A stretch of DNA of 64,000 nt from Flammeovirga kamogawensis (GTDB lineage: Bacteria; Bacteroidota; Bacteroidia; Cytophagales; Flammeovirgaceae). Positions within the stretch are counted from its first letter, which is position 1. Each line of letters starts with the position of its first letter. The stretch covers positions 1,364,001 to 1,428,000 of the forward strand of contig NZ_CP076128.1 in assembly GCF_018736065.1 (NCBI RefSeq). Reading direction: 5' to 3'. The translations under genes were made by a program, and so were the position numbers. Shown here piece after piece: positions 29,942 to 38,976 of the stretch. Under the pieces are notes generated by a model. The model saw only the letters and a list, made by a program, of their open reading frames with translations. It had not been told where the DNA came from and searched no databases.

Positions 29942-29981
29942 AAAAAAAGCCACCATTCAAATTAATGAAAGGTGGCTTTAG
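29942..29981 (-). terminator. Hairpin terminator after susD
   Basis: AAAGCCACC pairs with GGTGGCTTT around an interrupted inner stem, followed by TTTT on the minus strand. It splits SusCD from the enzyme genes. Confidence 0.75.
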
Positions 29982-29993
29982 GTTTATCTATTT

Positions 29994-31871
29994 CTAGTTA
30001 TCTTTAGAACTGTACCATTGTTTTACAGCTATAAAGTTGGTAGACTGACCAGTACCAGCATCAGATCTTTGTCTTTGCATAGCAGCCTCTGTGTTTGTAG
30101 GGCTTACTGTTAATTCTCTATTCGGATATGGGAAACGAGAAGGACGAACTCCGTTTGTTACACCAAACGAATGAAGTTCTACATTTTTAACTCCAGTTTT
30201 AACTTCTGAAGGATTTAAAATAGGGTCATTAGTGAAGGTAGGTAGATCATATGTTCTATCATCAGCTGTTAAAGTTGATTTAACTATTGATGGTAAATGT
30301 GTTCTATTCCAATTAGCAAACGACTCGTAACCATTTCCAATTAATGCTACCCAGTTCTCATAAGCTACTACTTCTAACTTATCTGCTGTAGCGCTTGCTC
30401 CTTGATAAGCAGCAATGGCATTATTCACATAATCAGCAACTGCAGCATCATGAGAATAAGTTGCATCTGATTGTCTTTTATATAACGCCTCATATTTTAT
30501 CTCTGTATCTTTACCAGGGAAAGGAAGTGCATCATATTTAGTCATTGCTAAATTAACTGCATTAGTATATGCAGCTTCAGCATTTCCAACACCATATCCT
30601 CTAAGATTAGCTTCTGCAATCATGAATTGCACTTCATCAGCACCAATTACGATAGATGGAGATAATCTATTAAAGGTGGCTGGACTAATTGCTGCTAAGG
30701 TAGCAAACTCACCTTTGCCTTTAAAATCTGGATAATTATCATTTTGACCAATCCAATAGGCAGATTGGATAGCTTTATCAGCTGTTTGGTTAAAATAAAT
30801 ACCTCTATTTCCATCAGATCTATCACCTAATCTTACTCCTCTGTAAGAAACTTTTTCAAAATCCCCTTCATTTCCAGAAGTTAAGAATGGATTAAAGCTA
30901 GTATACTGTGTAGTATCACCCATTGCAGCAACTATACCACCTTCATACGTTAAATGATGTGTTATTCTAAACAATCTAGGATCTTGTTTTGTTTGCATTT
31001 GTTGTAAAGCCAATTCAGACATATACGCATAAGATGCTCCACCAACTTGCCCTTCAATTGCAATACCAGAACCATTAATATGTTGACCCCATGGTCCACC
31101 TTCACCAACGTGAGCTACATATACTGCATCATTCCATGTTTCGATATAACCACCAGTACCATTAAAACCTTCTTTAAAAATTCTAGCACCTTCAGTTGCA
31201 TCACCTTCAGACATCATTAAACCAATTTTCATCAGTAAAGAATTACAAAGTTTTGCGTATTTAGCAGAACCAACTATACCTGAAGAGTATAAGTCGTAAG
31301 TAAAAATATAAGTATCTTTATCTGCTAAAATGATATCTCTAGCCTCGTTCAATTCTTTTGCCATGTCGATTAAGACATCTTTCTGAGGGTCTAATTGAGG
31401 ATAATAATTTAATTCTGTATAACCTTTACCGGCTTCAAAATAAGGAATATCACCATACATCTGAGTTGCTCTAAGTAGATTTACTACTCTTACAATTCTC
31501 ATTTGAGCAATTTTAGGTTCAGAATTCTCTTCATTCTCTAAACGAGACATTACATCTGTGATATTTTTTATTATATCACCAAAGATCAAATCCCATGTTG
31601 GACTAGTAAAACCATCTGACACTCCAAATCCGCCAGCAGTACTGTATAAATTAGCAGAGTTTTGTGCATAAGGACCTGACATAATTAAGTTACCTCTCCA
31701 TCCTTCATGCCCTGAAGCAAACATTTTCAACTGTGAGAATGTAAATAAATGTTTCACATCAAGGTCATTACTTGTCCAAGGATTTTTATTCATCTCCTCG
31801 AACTTATTTGTACAACCCATTAGAGTAGCAGCTGCAACTGCTGATCCAATTAATATCTTTTTTAAATTCAT
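29994..31871 (-). CDS. SusD-like surface glycan-binding lipoprotein (SusD_2 type)
   Basis: The protein has 625 residues from the ATG at 31871 (MNLKKILIG), which gives a lipobox ending LMGC; an ATG three codons up is also possible. The body matches the SusD/RagB fold: FTFSQLKMFASG near 45, RIVRVVNLLRATQMYGDIPYFEAGKGY (the tetratricopeptide-like part), and a late EVQFMIAEANLRGYG helix. It should bind the released or bound glycan at the cell surface and act as the lid of the SusC barrel. It starts 11 bases after the susC stop, the normal pair arrangement, and a terminator follows. Confidence 0.92.
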   Translation of the reverse strand: MNLKKILIGSAVAAATLMGCTNKFEEMNKNPWTSNDLDVKHLFTFSQLKMFASGHEGWRGNLIMSGPYAQNSANLYSTAGGFGVSDGFTSPTWDLIFGDIIKNITDVMSRLENEENSEPKIAQMRIVRVVNLLRATQMYGDIPYFEAGKGYTELNYYPQLDPQKDVLIDMAKELNEARDIILADKDTYIFTYDLYSSGIVGSAKYAKLCNSLLMKIGLMMSEGDATEGARIFKEGFNGTGGYIETWNDAVYVAHVGEGGPWGQHINGSGIAIEGQVGGASYAYMSELALQQMQTKQDPRLFRITHHLTYEGGIVAAMGDTTQYTSFNPFLTSGNEGDFEKVSYRGVRLGDRSDGNRGIYFNQTADKAIQSAYWIGQNDNYPDFKGKGEFATLAAISPATFNRLSPSIVIGADEVQFMIAEANLRGYGVGNAEAAYTNAVNLAMTKYDALPFPGKDTEIKYEALYKRQSDATYSHDAAVADYVNNAIAAYQGASATADKLEVVAYENWVALIGNGYESFANWNRTHLPSIVKSTLTADDRTYDLPTFTNDPILNPSEVKTGVKNVELHSFGVTNGVRPSRFPYPNRELTVSPTNTEAAMQRQRSDAGTGQSTNFIAVKQWYSSKDN

Positions 31872-31882
31872 TGTAATCAATA

Positions 31883-34800
31883 TTAGAAATTAGCGTTTAA
31901 TTTGAATCCGTAAGTTCTTGGTATTGTTAAATTTGAGTATTCAATACCTTGTCCGTTACCAGATGTGAAAGAAGATTCAGGATCAATATTGTCCGTATTC
32001 TTCCATAAATAAGCTATATTAAACGCGTTAGCAGATAAAGATAAATTTCTAAGTGGTGTCTTCCCGATCACGTTATTAGAGAATCTATACGTTAAGCTTA
32101 CTTCTCTTAATTTTATAAATGAAGCATCATAGATAAATTGTTCTGCAACACTACTTACTGCTGCATAATATTGTTCTGGATCTACATTTCCAGTAAAAGG
32201 AGTACCATCAGATAATACAAAATCATTTGAAGGCAACCAATTTCCACCATTATAATATTCTTCTCTACCAACTAAAGTCTCCTTATGTTTACCTGAAGCA
32301 TACATACTAGATTCGGTATTAGAATAAATATCACCACCCCACTTGCTATCAATTAAGAAAGAGAACGATACATTTTTATAATTAAAGGTATTTCTCAAAC
32401 CGGCCATCCATGGTTGAACTCCATTCCCTATTTCATGTACTCCATCCATTTTTTGAGGGCGACCATCTGCATCAACAACAATTTTTCCTGTTGCATCATC
32501 TCTTAAATATTTAGAGCCTACAATTACGCCATAAGACTCACCTGGTCTTGCTTGAACAGAAACACCATTAATTGACATCAATTGGAAAGACTCTACTCCA
32601 TCTGTTAATGAAACTACTTTGTTATCATTATAAGATGTATTGAATGTCATATTCCAAGAGAAGTTATCCGTTTTAATTGGATTATAATTCAACATAATTT
32701 CCACACCAGAGTTATCAATCTGACCTGCATTAATTAATGCTGATTCAAAACCTGAACCTTTAGAAATATCAACTCCTAAAATCTGATCAACCGCTGATGA
32801 TTTGTAGTAAGCTACATCAATTCCAAATTTATCTTCAAAGAATCTTAAATCTAAACCAATCTCATATGATGTTTGAATTGATGGCTTTAAAACTCTGTTA
32901 GGAATTTGATTTCCTTCAACACCACCAATATTAATTCCATTATGGTTATTACCATCAAGGTTATATTGTAAAGCTAATAAATAAGGGTCTGTATCACTAC
33001 CTACTTGTGCTAGGTTAGCTCTCAACTTACCAAATGACAACCAATCTGGAGTATCCCAATCCATATCAGAGAATACCCATGATGCACTTACTGAAGGATA
33101 AAAGAATGAATTATTTGCGATTGGTAACGTAGAAGACCAGTCATTTCTTGCAGATACATCTAAGAATAAATATCCTTTATAACCAACTGAAGCAGTAGCA
33201 TAAACCGAAGCAATTGCTTTTTCATAAGAACTATAAGATAAGAATCTATCCTGACCTGCTTGAGGATTTTGAAAGTCTGGAGAATTAAATCCACTAGAAC
33301 CTGTATCAGAATAATCTCTTCTATTTTGCATGTAAGAACCACCCAAGTTACCAGTAATATCAAAGTCACCAAATTGTTTATGGTACATCAATAAGAAATC
33401 AAAGTTGTTTTCACGTTCAATATTTGATCTTTGATAAGCTCTACCCTGCTCATAATAAGGCGTATACAAAGGTTGTAATACATCTTGCTTAAAGCTATTA
33501 AAGTCTGTACCAGCTCTACCCATTAATTTTAAGTAATCTGTAAACTCATACGTTAAGCTTGCCATACCAATTAAACGATCCAATTGATCTTGATTGACAA
33601 CTTCATGCATTGTCCAATAAGGGTTAGATTCTTTATCATTATAACCTTTTGGACGGCCAGTAACTGGATCTTTATAATCACTCAACCAATTCTGATCAAT
33701 AGTAGTAGGTAAACTTAACATATTACCCATATAGTTATTTACACTATTACCCATTTCCATACGGTTGTATGCTTTTTGATTAATGTAAGAGACTCTTGAA
33801 TCTAACTTCAACTTGTCATTAATCATTTTTGTAGTTCCGCGTAAATTGAAAGTATTACGTTTGTATGTACTGTTATCAACCATTCCTTTATTATCCATAT
33901 TTGAATATGAGAAACGTACTGTCGATTTATCTGTACTTCCTGTTAAAGCGACGTTTGTATTCCAAGTCTGACCTGTGTTAAAGAAAGATCTATAATTATC
34001 ATAACCAGATACTACTCTTTCCTTACCATCATAATATGCTTTAGATTTCTGACCTGTTATCTTTGGTCCCCACATAGATGTCTGGTTTTTAGGATTAGAA
34101 GGTGCTGTACCTAGAGTACCCTGTGCATATTGCATTTGATCATTTGGAGTAATACCAACAGCATCAAATGTAACACCAGTATTAAAATCAATTCCTAATG
34201 CTTTTCCTTTAGTTCCACTTTTTGTTGTGATTAAAACCACACCATTAATTGCTCTAGAACCATATAAAGCAGTTGCAGAACCACCTTTTAATACCGACAT
34301 AGATTCAATATCATCAGGGTTAATTGAAGATAGACCGTCACCTGTGTTTACATCACCAGAATCTGAAGAGTCTCCTGCATCTTTTAATGTATTATTTGAA
34401 ATCGGCACACCATCAATTACATATAACGGTTGGTTATTACCTGATAAATTTGCGTTACCACGAATAACAACACGAGAACCCGAACCAGCTCCACCGCCTA
34501 CTGGAGCAACTTGAACACCTGCCACTTTACCAGATAAAGAGTTCATTACATTTGATGAAGATCCAGCTGATCCTAAATCTTCTGAAGAAACTTCTTGCAT
34601 TGCATAACCTAAAGAACGTTCTGAACGCTCAATACCTAATGCTGTAACTACTACTTCTTCAAGTTCTTCAGCATCGATATCTAGTTTTACTGTAATATCT
34701 GATGCATTTGTCATTGCCACTTCTTTAGAAGTATAACCAATAAACGAAAACACCAATGCAGTTTGATCAGAAGTTAATGAAATTGAGAATTTACCATCTA

Positions 34801-34966
34801 AGTCTGTAACAGTACCACTAGCTGTACCTTTAATTAGAACGTTAACGCCTGGAAGAGGTGAGTCATCCGTCACGTCTTTTACAGTACCCGTAACTACTCG
34901 GTCTTGAGCATACGCGTTACTGAGCATCAAAAAGATGCTACACAACAGTAATAAATGTTTTTTCAT
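31883..34966 (-). CDS. SusC/RagA-type TonB-dependent transporter
   Basis: This 1027-residue protein has a signal peptide (1-20, NAYAQ), then a carboxypeptidase D-like regulatory domain (about 24-105, VVTGTVKDVTDDSPLPGVNVLIKG). A TonB box-like EEVVVTALG precedes the plug (about 115-250, with VVIRGNANLSGNNQPLYVIDG), and a 22-strand type barrel ends in YGFKLNANF. It imports oligosaccharide in an energy-dependent way with its SusD partner. There is no N-terminal DUF4974/FecR-type signalling extension, so it is probably not coupled to an anti-sigma factor. That agrees with control by the adjacent DeoR-type protein. Confidence 0.95.
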   Translation of the reverse strand: MKKHLLLLCSIFLMLSNAYAQDRVVTGTVKDVTDDSPLPGVNVLIKGTASGTVTDLDGKFSISLTSDQTALVFSFIGYTSKEVAMTNASDITVKLDIDAEELEEVVVTALGIERSERSLGYAMQEVSSEDLGSAGSSSNVMNSLSGKVAGVQVAPVGGGAGSGSRVVIRGNANLSGNNQPLYVIDGVPISNNTLKDAGDSSDSGDVNTGDGLSSINPDDIESMSVLKGGSATALYGSRAINGVVLITTKSGTKGKALGIDFNTGVTFDAVGITPNDQMQYAQGTLGTAPSNPKNQTSMWGPKITGQKSKAYYDGKERVVSGYDNYRSFFNTGQTWNTNVALTGSTDKSTVRFSYSNMDNKGMVDNSTYKRNTFNLRGTTKMINDKLKLDSRVSYINQKAYNRMEMGNSVNNYMGNMLSLPTTIDQNWLSDYKDPVTGRPKGYNDKESNPYWTMHEVVNQDQLDRLIGMASLTYEFTDYLKLMGRAGTDFNSFKQDVLQPLYTPYYEQGRAYQRSNIERENNFDFLLMYHKQFGDFDITGNLGGSYMQNRRDYSDTGSSGFNSPDFQNPQAGQDRFLSYSSYEKAIASVYATASVGYKGYLFLDVSARNDWSSTLPIANNSFFYPSVSASWVFSDMDWDTPDWLSFGKLRANLAQVGSDTDPYLLALQYNLDGNNHNGINIGGVEGNQIPNRVLKPSIQTSYEIGLDLRFFEDKFGIDVAYYKSSAVDQILGVDISKGSGFESALINAGQIDNSGVEIMLNYNPIKTDNFSWNMTFNTSYNDNKVVSLTDGVESFQLMSINGVSVQARPGESYGVIVGSKYLRDDATGKIVVDADGRPQKMDGVHEIGNGVQPWMAGLRNTFNYKNVSFSFLIDSKWGGDIYSNTESSMYASGKHKETLVGREEYYNGGNWLPSNDFVLSDGTPFTGNVDPEQYYAAVSSVAEQFIYDASFIKLREVSLTYRFSNNVIGKTPLRNLSLSANAFNIAYLWKNTDNIDPESSFTSGNGQGIEYSNLTIPRTYGFKLNANF

Positions 34967-35182
34967 GTTGATAAAAATGAATAGAAATTAGATAAATTTT
35001 AGCTAAAATTTCAATAATGATATCTTGTATCTTATGTGTTATTTATTTCAGAAATCAATTATTAAAACCTTAGTAGATTATATTAAAAATTTGAATAGAT
35101 AAATATTATTATAAGTGTATGAATAGTATATGTAAATCGTTGAAGGGAAAAGAATAAAATATCAGATGAATAAAGGAAGGTT

Positions 35183-35968
35183 TTATAAAATTTCTAACCC
35201 TTCCTGCTTAAAACCTTGAACAATACCATCATTAGCATTGAGCTCTGTTATAAGCATATGAATTTTATTTATTGGAATCCCTAAAAATGGTTGAGAAGTC
35301 ATCAATTTATCTGAAGTAGCAACTGATACAACTTTTAATGCTGCATTACTCATTGCACTTTTCACTTCAACTTCTTCTCTGTCAATATCTGTAATACCTC
35401 GCTTTAAATCGATACTTCTTGTACCCATAAAACAAAGGTCTGCTCTTATTTCACTAAGTTCTTTCATTACTGAGTTTCCAACAGTAACTAAAGCATTTGG
35501 TAACATTTTACCACCTAAAAAGTATACATCAATAAATCTGTAAGGGGCAAGACTAGTTGCTACAGGTAAACAGTTGGTGATAATTGTTGCTTTTAAATCT
35601 TTTGGAAGTCTTTTAGTAATTTCAAGATTTGTGGTCCCTCCATCAATTAGGATAACCATATCATCTTTAATTAAAGAAATAGCCTTATCTGCGATTACTT
35701 CTTTATTGGCTTTACTATATACTTCTCTATCTTCGTAGCTAAATGGAATATAAGATGAAACATCCTCCATTCCTCCACTTATATTATTCTGATTTTTTAC
35801 GGCTCCTCCATGTACTCTACGGATTGTACCTAAATCAGACAATTCTCTTAAATCTCTTCTTATTGTATCTTCTGAGACATTTAAAGACGTACTCAATTCC
35901 GAAGAAAGAACTTTATTATTTTTTCTTATTTCATCTAAAATAAACTGTTGTCTTTCTTCCTTTAACAT
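35183..35968 (-). CDS. DeoR-family transcriptional regulator
   Basis: This 261-residue protein has an N-terminal winged helix-turn-helix (about 18-54: SSELSTSLNVSEDTIRRDLREL then RRVHGG). A DeoR sensor domain of the sugar-phosphate-binding type (ILIDGGTTNLEITKRLP, ADLCFMGTRSID) follows. It is probably a repressor relieved by a phosphorylated sugar made inside the cell, such as mannose-6-phosphate or N-acetylglucosamine-6-phosphate; the ligand is inference. It lies upstream of susC in the same direction with a 216-base gap. Candidate operators sit before its own start and before the GH92 gene. Confidence 0.9.
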   Translation of the reverse strand: MLKEERQQFILDEIRKNNKVLSSELSTSLNVSEDTIRRDLRELSDLGTIRRVHGGAVKNQNNISGGMEDVSSYIPFSYEDREVYSKANKEVIADKAISLIKDDMVILIDGGTTNLEITKRLPKDLKATIITNCLPVATSLAPYRFIDVYFLGGKMLPNALVTVGNSVMKELSEIRADLCFMGTRSIDLKRGITDIDREEVEVKSAMSNAALKVVSVATSDKLMTSQPFLGIPINKIHMLITELNANDGIVQGFKQEGLEIL

Positions 35969-36018
35969 ATCGTACTAAAATTAAATGAATAATTATTATT
36001 AAGTGTTTTGACTACACC

Positions 36019-36048
36019 ACAAACATACATGAACACGCATAAACACGC
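36019..36048. promoter_or_regulatory. Candidate DeoR-family operator before the deoR gene
   Basis: Three tandem ten-base direct repeats are seen: ACAAACATAC, ATGAACACGC, ATAAACACGC. They begin 51 bases upstream of the ATG. The reverse strand shows TGTTT cores, as in operators of LacR- and FruR-type DeoR regulators. A weaker pair (GCAAACAAGC, ACAAACAATT) follows at 36081-36100. Confidence 0.55.
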
Positions 36049-36145
36049 AAATAATAGTTCCTTTTTTTTAATAAATAAATGCAAACAAGCACAAACAATT
36101 GATAATGTAAAATAAAATCATGCAATAAAAGCATCTTTTTATACA

Positions 36146-36179
36146 AAAAAAGGCATTTACCCATTGGTAAACACCTTTT
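36146..36179 (-). terminator. Hairpin terminator after ispH
   Basis: AAAAGGTGTTTACC pairs with GGTAAATGCCTTTT, with two G-T wobbles, and T residues follow on the minus strand. Confidence 0.75.
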
Positions 36180-36225
36180 ATATCTTTAAAAATCTAAAAT
36201 CGATTTATCTTAAATTAATTCTGTT

Positions 36226-37122
36226 TTATTCGGTTATTGCCGAAATACTCTCTTCTAAATAGCTTTTCACCTGTTCCATTAACCACATTGGGGTTGATGT
36301 TGCACCAGAAATACCTACTTTATCATTAGGTTTAATCCAATCTAGATCAATTTCTTTCTCATTTTCCACAAAATAACTTCTTGGGTTATTTTTTAGACAA
36401 ACGTTATAAAGAGCCTTTCCATTAGATGATTTCTTTCCACTTACAAAGATAATCACATCCATCTCACCCGAGAACTTTACCATTTGAGGCTCTCTGTTAG
36501 AAACCTGACGACAGATACTATCATTAGCATTGAATAACTCTTTATGAGCATCTTCACCATGTTCTGCATCAATTCGCTTCTCTATTTCAGCTTTCAGCTC
36601 ATAAAAGCCTTTTGTACTTTTAGTTGTCTGACTAAATAAGGTTACAGGCCTTTTAAAATCTACTTTTACTAGGTCATCTATTGATGAAACAATAATACAA
36701 TTATCTCCAGTCTGACCAGTTAATCCGATAACTTCGGCATGCCCTGGTTTTCCATAAATAATTAATTGCCCTGCTTTAGCATCAGTTTTATCGTATGCAT
36801 TCTTTACTCTATTTTGTAGTTTTAGAACTACAGGGCAAGACGCATCAATAAGTTCTATATTATTTTCAATGGCCGTTTTATAAGTTGCTGGAGGTTCACC
36901 ATGAGCACGAATTAAAACTTTACAATCATGTAAATCTGCTAATTGTTCACGATCAATTATTACAAGTCCTTTTTCACGTAAACGCTTAACTTCCATACTA
37001 TTATGAACAATATCACCTAAGCAATATAACTTACCAGATTCATCCATTTCCTCTTCTGCCATCTGAATGGCAAACTCAACTCCAAAGCAATATCCCGACT
37101 TTTGATCAATCGATACTTCCAT
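36226..37122 (-). CDS. ispH: 4-hydroxy-3-methylbut-2-enyl diphosphate reductase
   Basis: This 298-residue enzyme makes isopentenyl and dimethylallyl diphosphate in the last step of the MEP pathway. The three cysteines that bind its iron-sulfur cluster are Cys12 (GYCFGV), Cys96 (ASCPVV) and Cys204 (DSICRQVSNRE). An RAHG segment at 72-75 and the FSQTTKS motif complete the family pattern. The ispH product feeds both uppS and the carotenoid operon in this window. It has its own terminator and no close operon partner other than speD, 49 bases upstream. Confidence 0.95.
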   Translation of the reverse strand: MEVSIDQKSGYCFGVEFAIQMAEEEMDESGKLYCLGDIVHNSMEVKRLREKGLVIIDREQLADLHDCKVLIRAHGEPPATYKTAIENNIELIDASCPVVLKLQNRVKNAYDKTDAKAGQLIIYGKPGHAEVIGLTGQTGDNCIIVSSIDDLVKVDFKRPVTLFSQTTKSTKGFYELKAEIEKRIDAEHGEDAHKELFNANDSICRQVSNREPQMVKFSGEMDVIIFVSGKKSSNGKALYNVCLKNNPRSYFVENEKEIDLDWIKPNDKVGISGATSTPMWLMEQVKSYLEESISAITE

Positions 37123-37171
37123 AATAACTATTCAAGTTTGACTAATAATTCACAAAATTAATGCTTTTCTT

Positions 37172-37588
37172 TTATTTAAGCGATTTATTTGCTGTATGAT
37201 CTGCAATTTCTTCAATCTTGTGAAGGTCACCTCTATTCACTTCCTTTAAATCATAAGATGTAGGCTGCAATACCTCAACTAAATAATCCATTGCTTTTTC
37301 TGGAAAAGCTGTAGATCCACATGTGTAAAAATCTACAGAAACAAAATTATGTTCAGGCCACGTATGAATGGCAAAATGACTTTCTTGTATCACAACAACT
37401 CCTGATACACCATGTGGTGAAAAATGATGAAAAACAGACTGCACAATCGTTGCATTTGCCTTTAGTGCAGCTTCTTCCATTATTACCTTTACATCCTCAG
37501 GGTTATTTAAAGCAATATGATTACATGAATACAATTCGCCTAAAAGTTGTTTCCCTAAGAAAATTTCTTCTCCTTTATAAAAACTCAT
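37172..37588 (-). CDS. speD: S-adenosylmethionine decarboxylase proenzyme
   Basis: This 138-residue prokaryote-type enzyme makes decarboxylated S-adenosylmethionine, the aminopropyl donor for spermidine. Autocleavage should occur at Glu69-Ser70 in ESHFAIHTWPE to create the pyruvoyl group on Ser70. His75 and the Cys90 in DFYTCG are the expected processing and catalytic residues. The length is typical. No spermidine synthase (speE) is adjacent. Confidence 0.95.
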   Translation of the reverse strand: MSFYKGEEIFLGKQLLGELYSCNHIALNNPEDVKVIMEEAALKANATIVQSVFHHFSPHGVSGVVVIQESHFAIHTWPEHNFVSVDFYTCGSTAFPEKAMDYLVEVLQPTSYDLKEVNRGDLHKIEEIADHTANKSLK

Positions 37589-37616
37589 TTGTCAATTTAT
37601 CTATAAGTCATTTTGT

Positions 37617-38351
37617 ATGCGACAATTCCTTTTCCTTTGTATTTTAATAATTTCTAGTTGTAAACATCAAGAAACTAATTTAACAAACAGTGTTTTTAAT
37701 GACAAAGAAAACTTTCTAGGTAACACAGAACACAATATTAATAAAATAATATCCAATGATTTAAGACAAAGCATGTATTGGAAATCAATTGCTGATTTAC
37801 CTGATTCATCATTTGTAGAATTAAACAAACTCGATAGTTTATTTGTTTTGGATATTCGTTATGCTACTACCAATAATTTCACAAAAACCATATTGTATTC
37901 TTGCCCTAAAGCAATGTTACGTAAAGTTGTCGCCTTACAATTAGTAAAAGTACAACAAGAACTGATAAAAAAAGGATTTAAGATTAAATTATTTGATTGT
38001 TACAGGCCTTTAAGTGTCCAATGGAAGATGTGGGAAGTGTATCCTGATAGAAGATATGTAGCTGACCCGAGGGTTGGATCTTGGCACAATAAAGGTTTAG
38101 CCGTTGATCTGACAATCTGTGACTTAAATGGGAAACAAATAGAAATGGGAACACCTTATGATTTTTTTGGTAAAGAAGCATGGCCCACGTATAAACAACT
38201 GCCACAAAAAATTTTAAAGAATAGAGATTTATTAGCAAAAACAATGTGGAAATTTGGATTTAGACCAACATCTACAGAATGGTGGCATTATTCTTACAGG
38301 CATGCTACTTTTCCAATTTCGAATACTCCATTCGATTGTAATGATTTTTAA
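37617..38351 (+). CDS. VanX/DdpX-like D-alanyl-D-alanine dipeptidase, lipoprotein
   Basis: This 244-residue protein has a lipobox ending ISSC at Cys15. The body is peptidase family M15D: LDIRYATTNNF (about 78-88), FDCYRPLSVQ (about 123-132), SWHNKGLAVDL with the zinc His and Asp (about 157-167), and EWWHYSY with the catalytic Glu and third ligand. The family cleaves D-Ala-D-Ala and was recruited in vancomycin resistance. A lipoprotein form and the absence of vanA/vanH point to murein recycling or turnover rather than resistance. Confidence 0.88.
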   Translation: MRQFLFLCILIISSCKHQETNLTNSVFNDKENFLGNTEHNINKIISNDLRQSMYWKSIADLPDSSFVELNKLDSLFVLDIRYATTNNFTKTILYSCPKAMLRKVVALQLVKVQQELIKKGFKIKLFDCYRPLSVQWKMWEVYPDRRYVADPRVGSWHNKGLAVDLTICDLNGKQIEMGTPYDFFGKEAWPTYKQLPQKILKNRDLLAKTMWKFGFRPTSTEWWHYSYRHATFPISNTPFDCNDF

Positions 38352-38502
38352 AAAAGTTTAATTTATCTAAATAAGGTACTGCTAATAAATTAATTAGCAA
38401 TTTTTTTCCTACATTGAATTTGTAGTTCATACCTATTATTTTTAGTGGGTGTGAATAAGTTATCGTCTTTAAACGTTTTTCTTTTGAACCCTTACTTCCA
38501 AC

Positions 38503-38913
38503 ATGATTATCTTTAAAAATACTACCGCTACAGTCGAGTGGGATGTACTAGCCAAGTCTATTGAATGTACTTGGAAACATTATAGTAATGTAGATGAGAT
38601 GGAAGAAGTAATTCTAGCCATAATTGACTTATCTGAGGCCAATGATATTGATTTTTACGTCTCCAACCGTACAGATCTCACATTCATATGGAGTGGCCAT
38701 AAGGAATGGTCAATGTTTAAAAAATTCAATTTTAACTTAAGACATCAATTTTCTGATATTTTTATATTAGATCATCAGAAAGAAAAGAATCTTCCGTTTT
38801 TCTTAGCATTGAGTAAGACTTTGGATGTCAATTTTAATTACAAAAAAAGTAATTACTTTAGGCATAGGCGTGTTTTAGATGCACACATAAAAGAAATCAG
38901 TTTAAAAAATTAA
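38503..38913 (+). CDS. Conserved hypothetical protein, STAS-like size
   Basis: This 136-residue cytosolic protein has alternating strands and helices (TATVEWDVLAKSIECTW, then EVILAIIDLSEANDIDFYVS). The pattern resembles the small SpoIIAA/STAS-like proteins of Bacteroidetes, but I cannot name a motif. It is a single gene ended by a terminator. Confidence 0.55.
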   Translation: MIIFKNTTATVEWDVLAKSIECTWKHYSNVDEMEEVILAIIDLSEANDIDFYVSNRTDLTFIWSGHKEWSMFKKFNFNLRHQFSDIFILDHQKEKNLPFFLALSKTLDVNFNYKKSNYFRHRRVLDAHIKEISLKN

Positions 38914-38915
38914 AC

Positions 38916-38952
38916 AAAAACGTCTCATGGTTTTAAATCATGAGACGTTTTC
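38916..38952. terminator. Bidirectional hairpin terminator
   Basis: AAAAACGTCTCATG (38916-38929) pairs with CATGAGACGTTTT. It lies between the convergent hypothetical and acyl-CoA dehydrogenase genes. Confidence 0.85.
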
Positions 38953-38976
38953 TGTATAATTCAATCTCTATTTTAT

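Noticed and set aside
37617-38351. VanX-like gene as part of a vancomycin-resistance cluster
   Set aside because: No vanH, vanA or vanRS-type genes are adjacent, and the protein is an exported lipoprotein.
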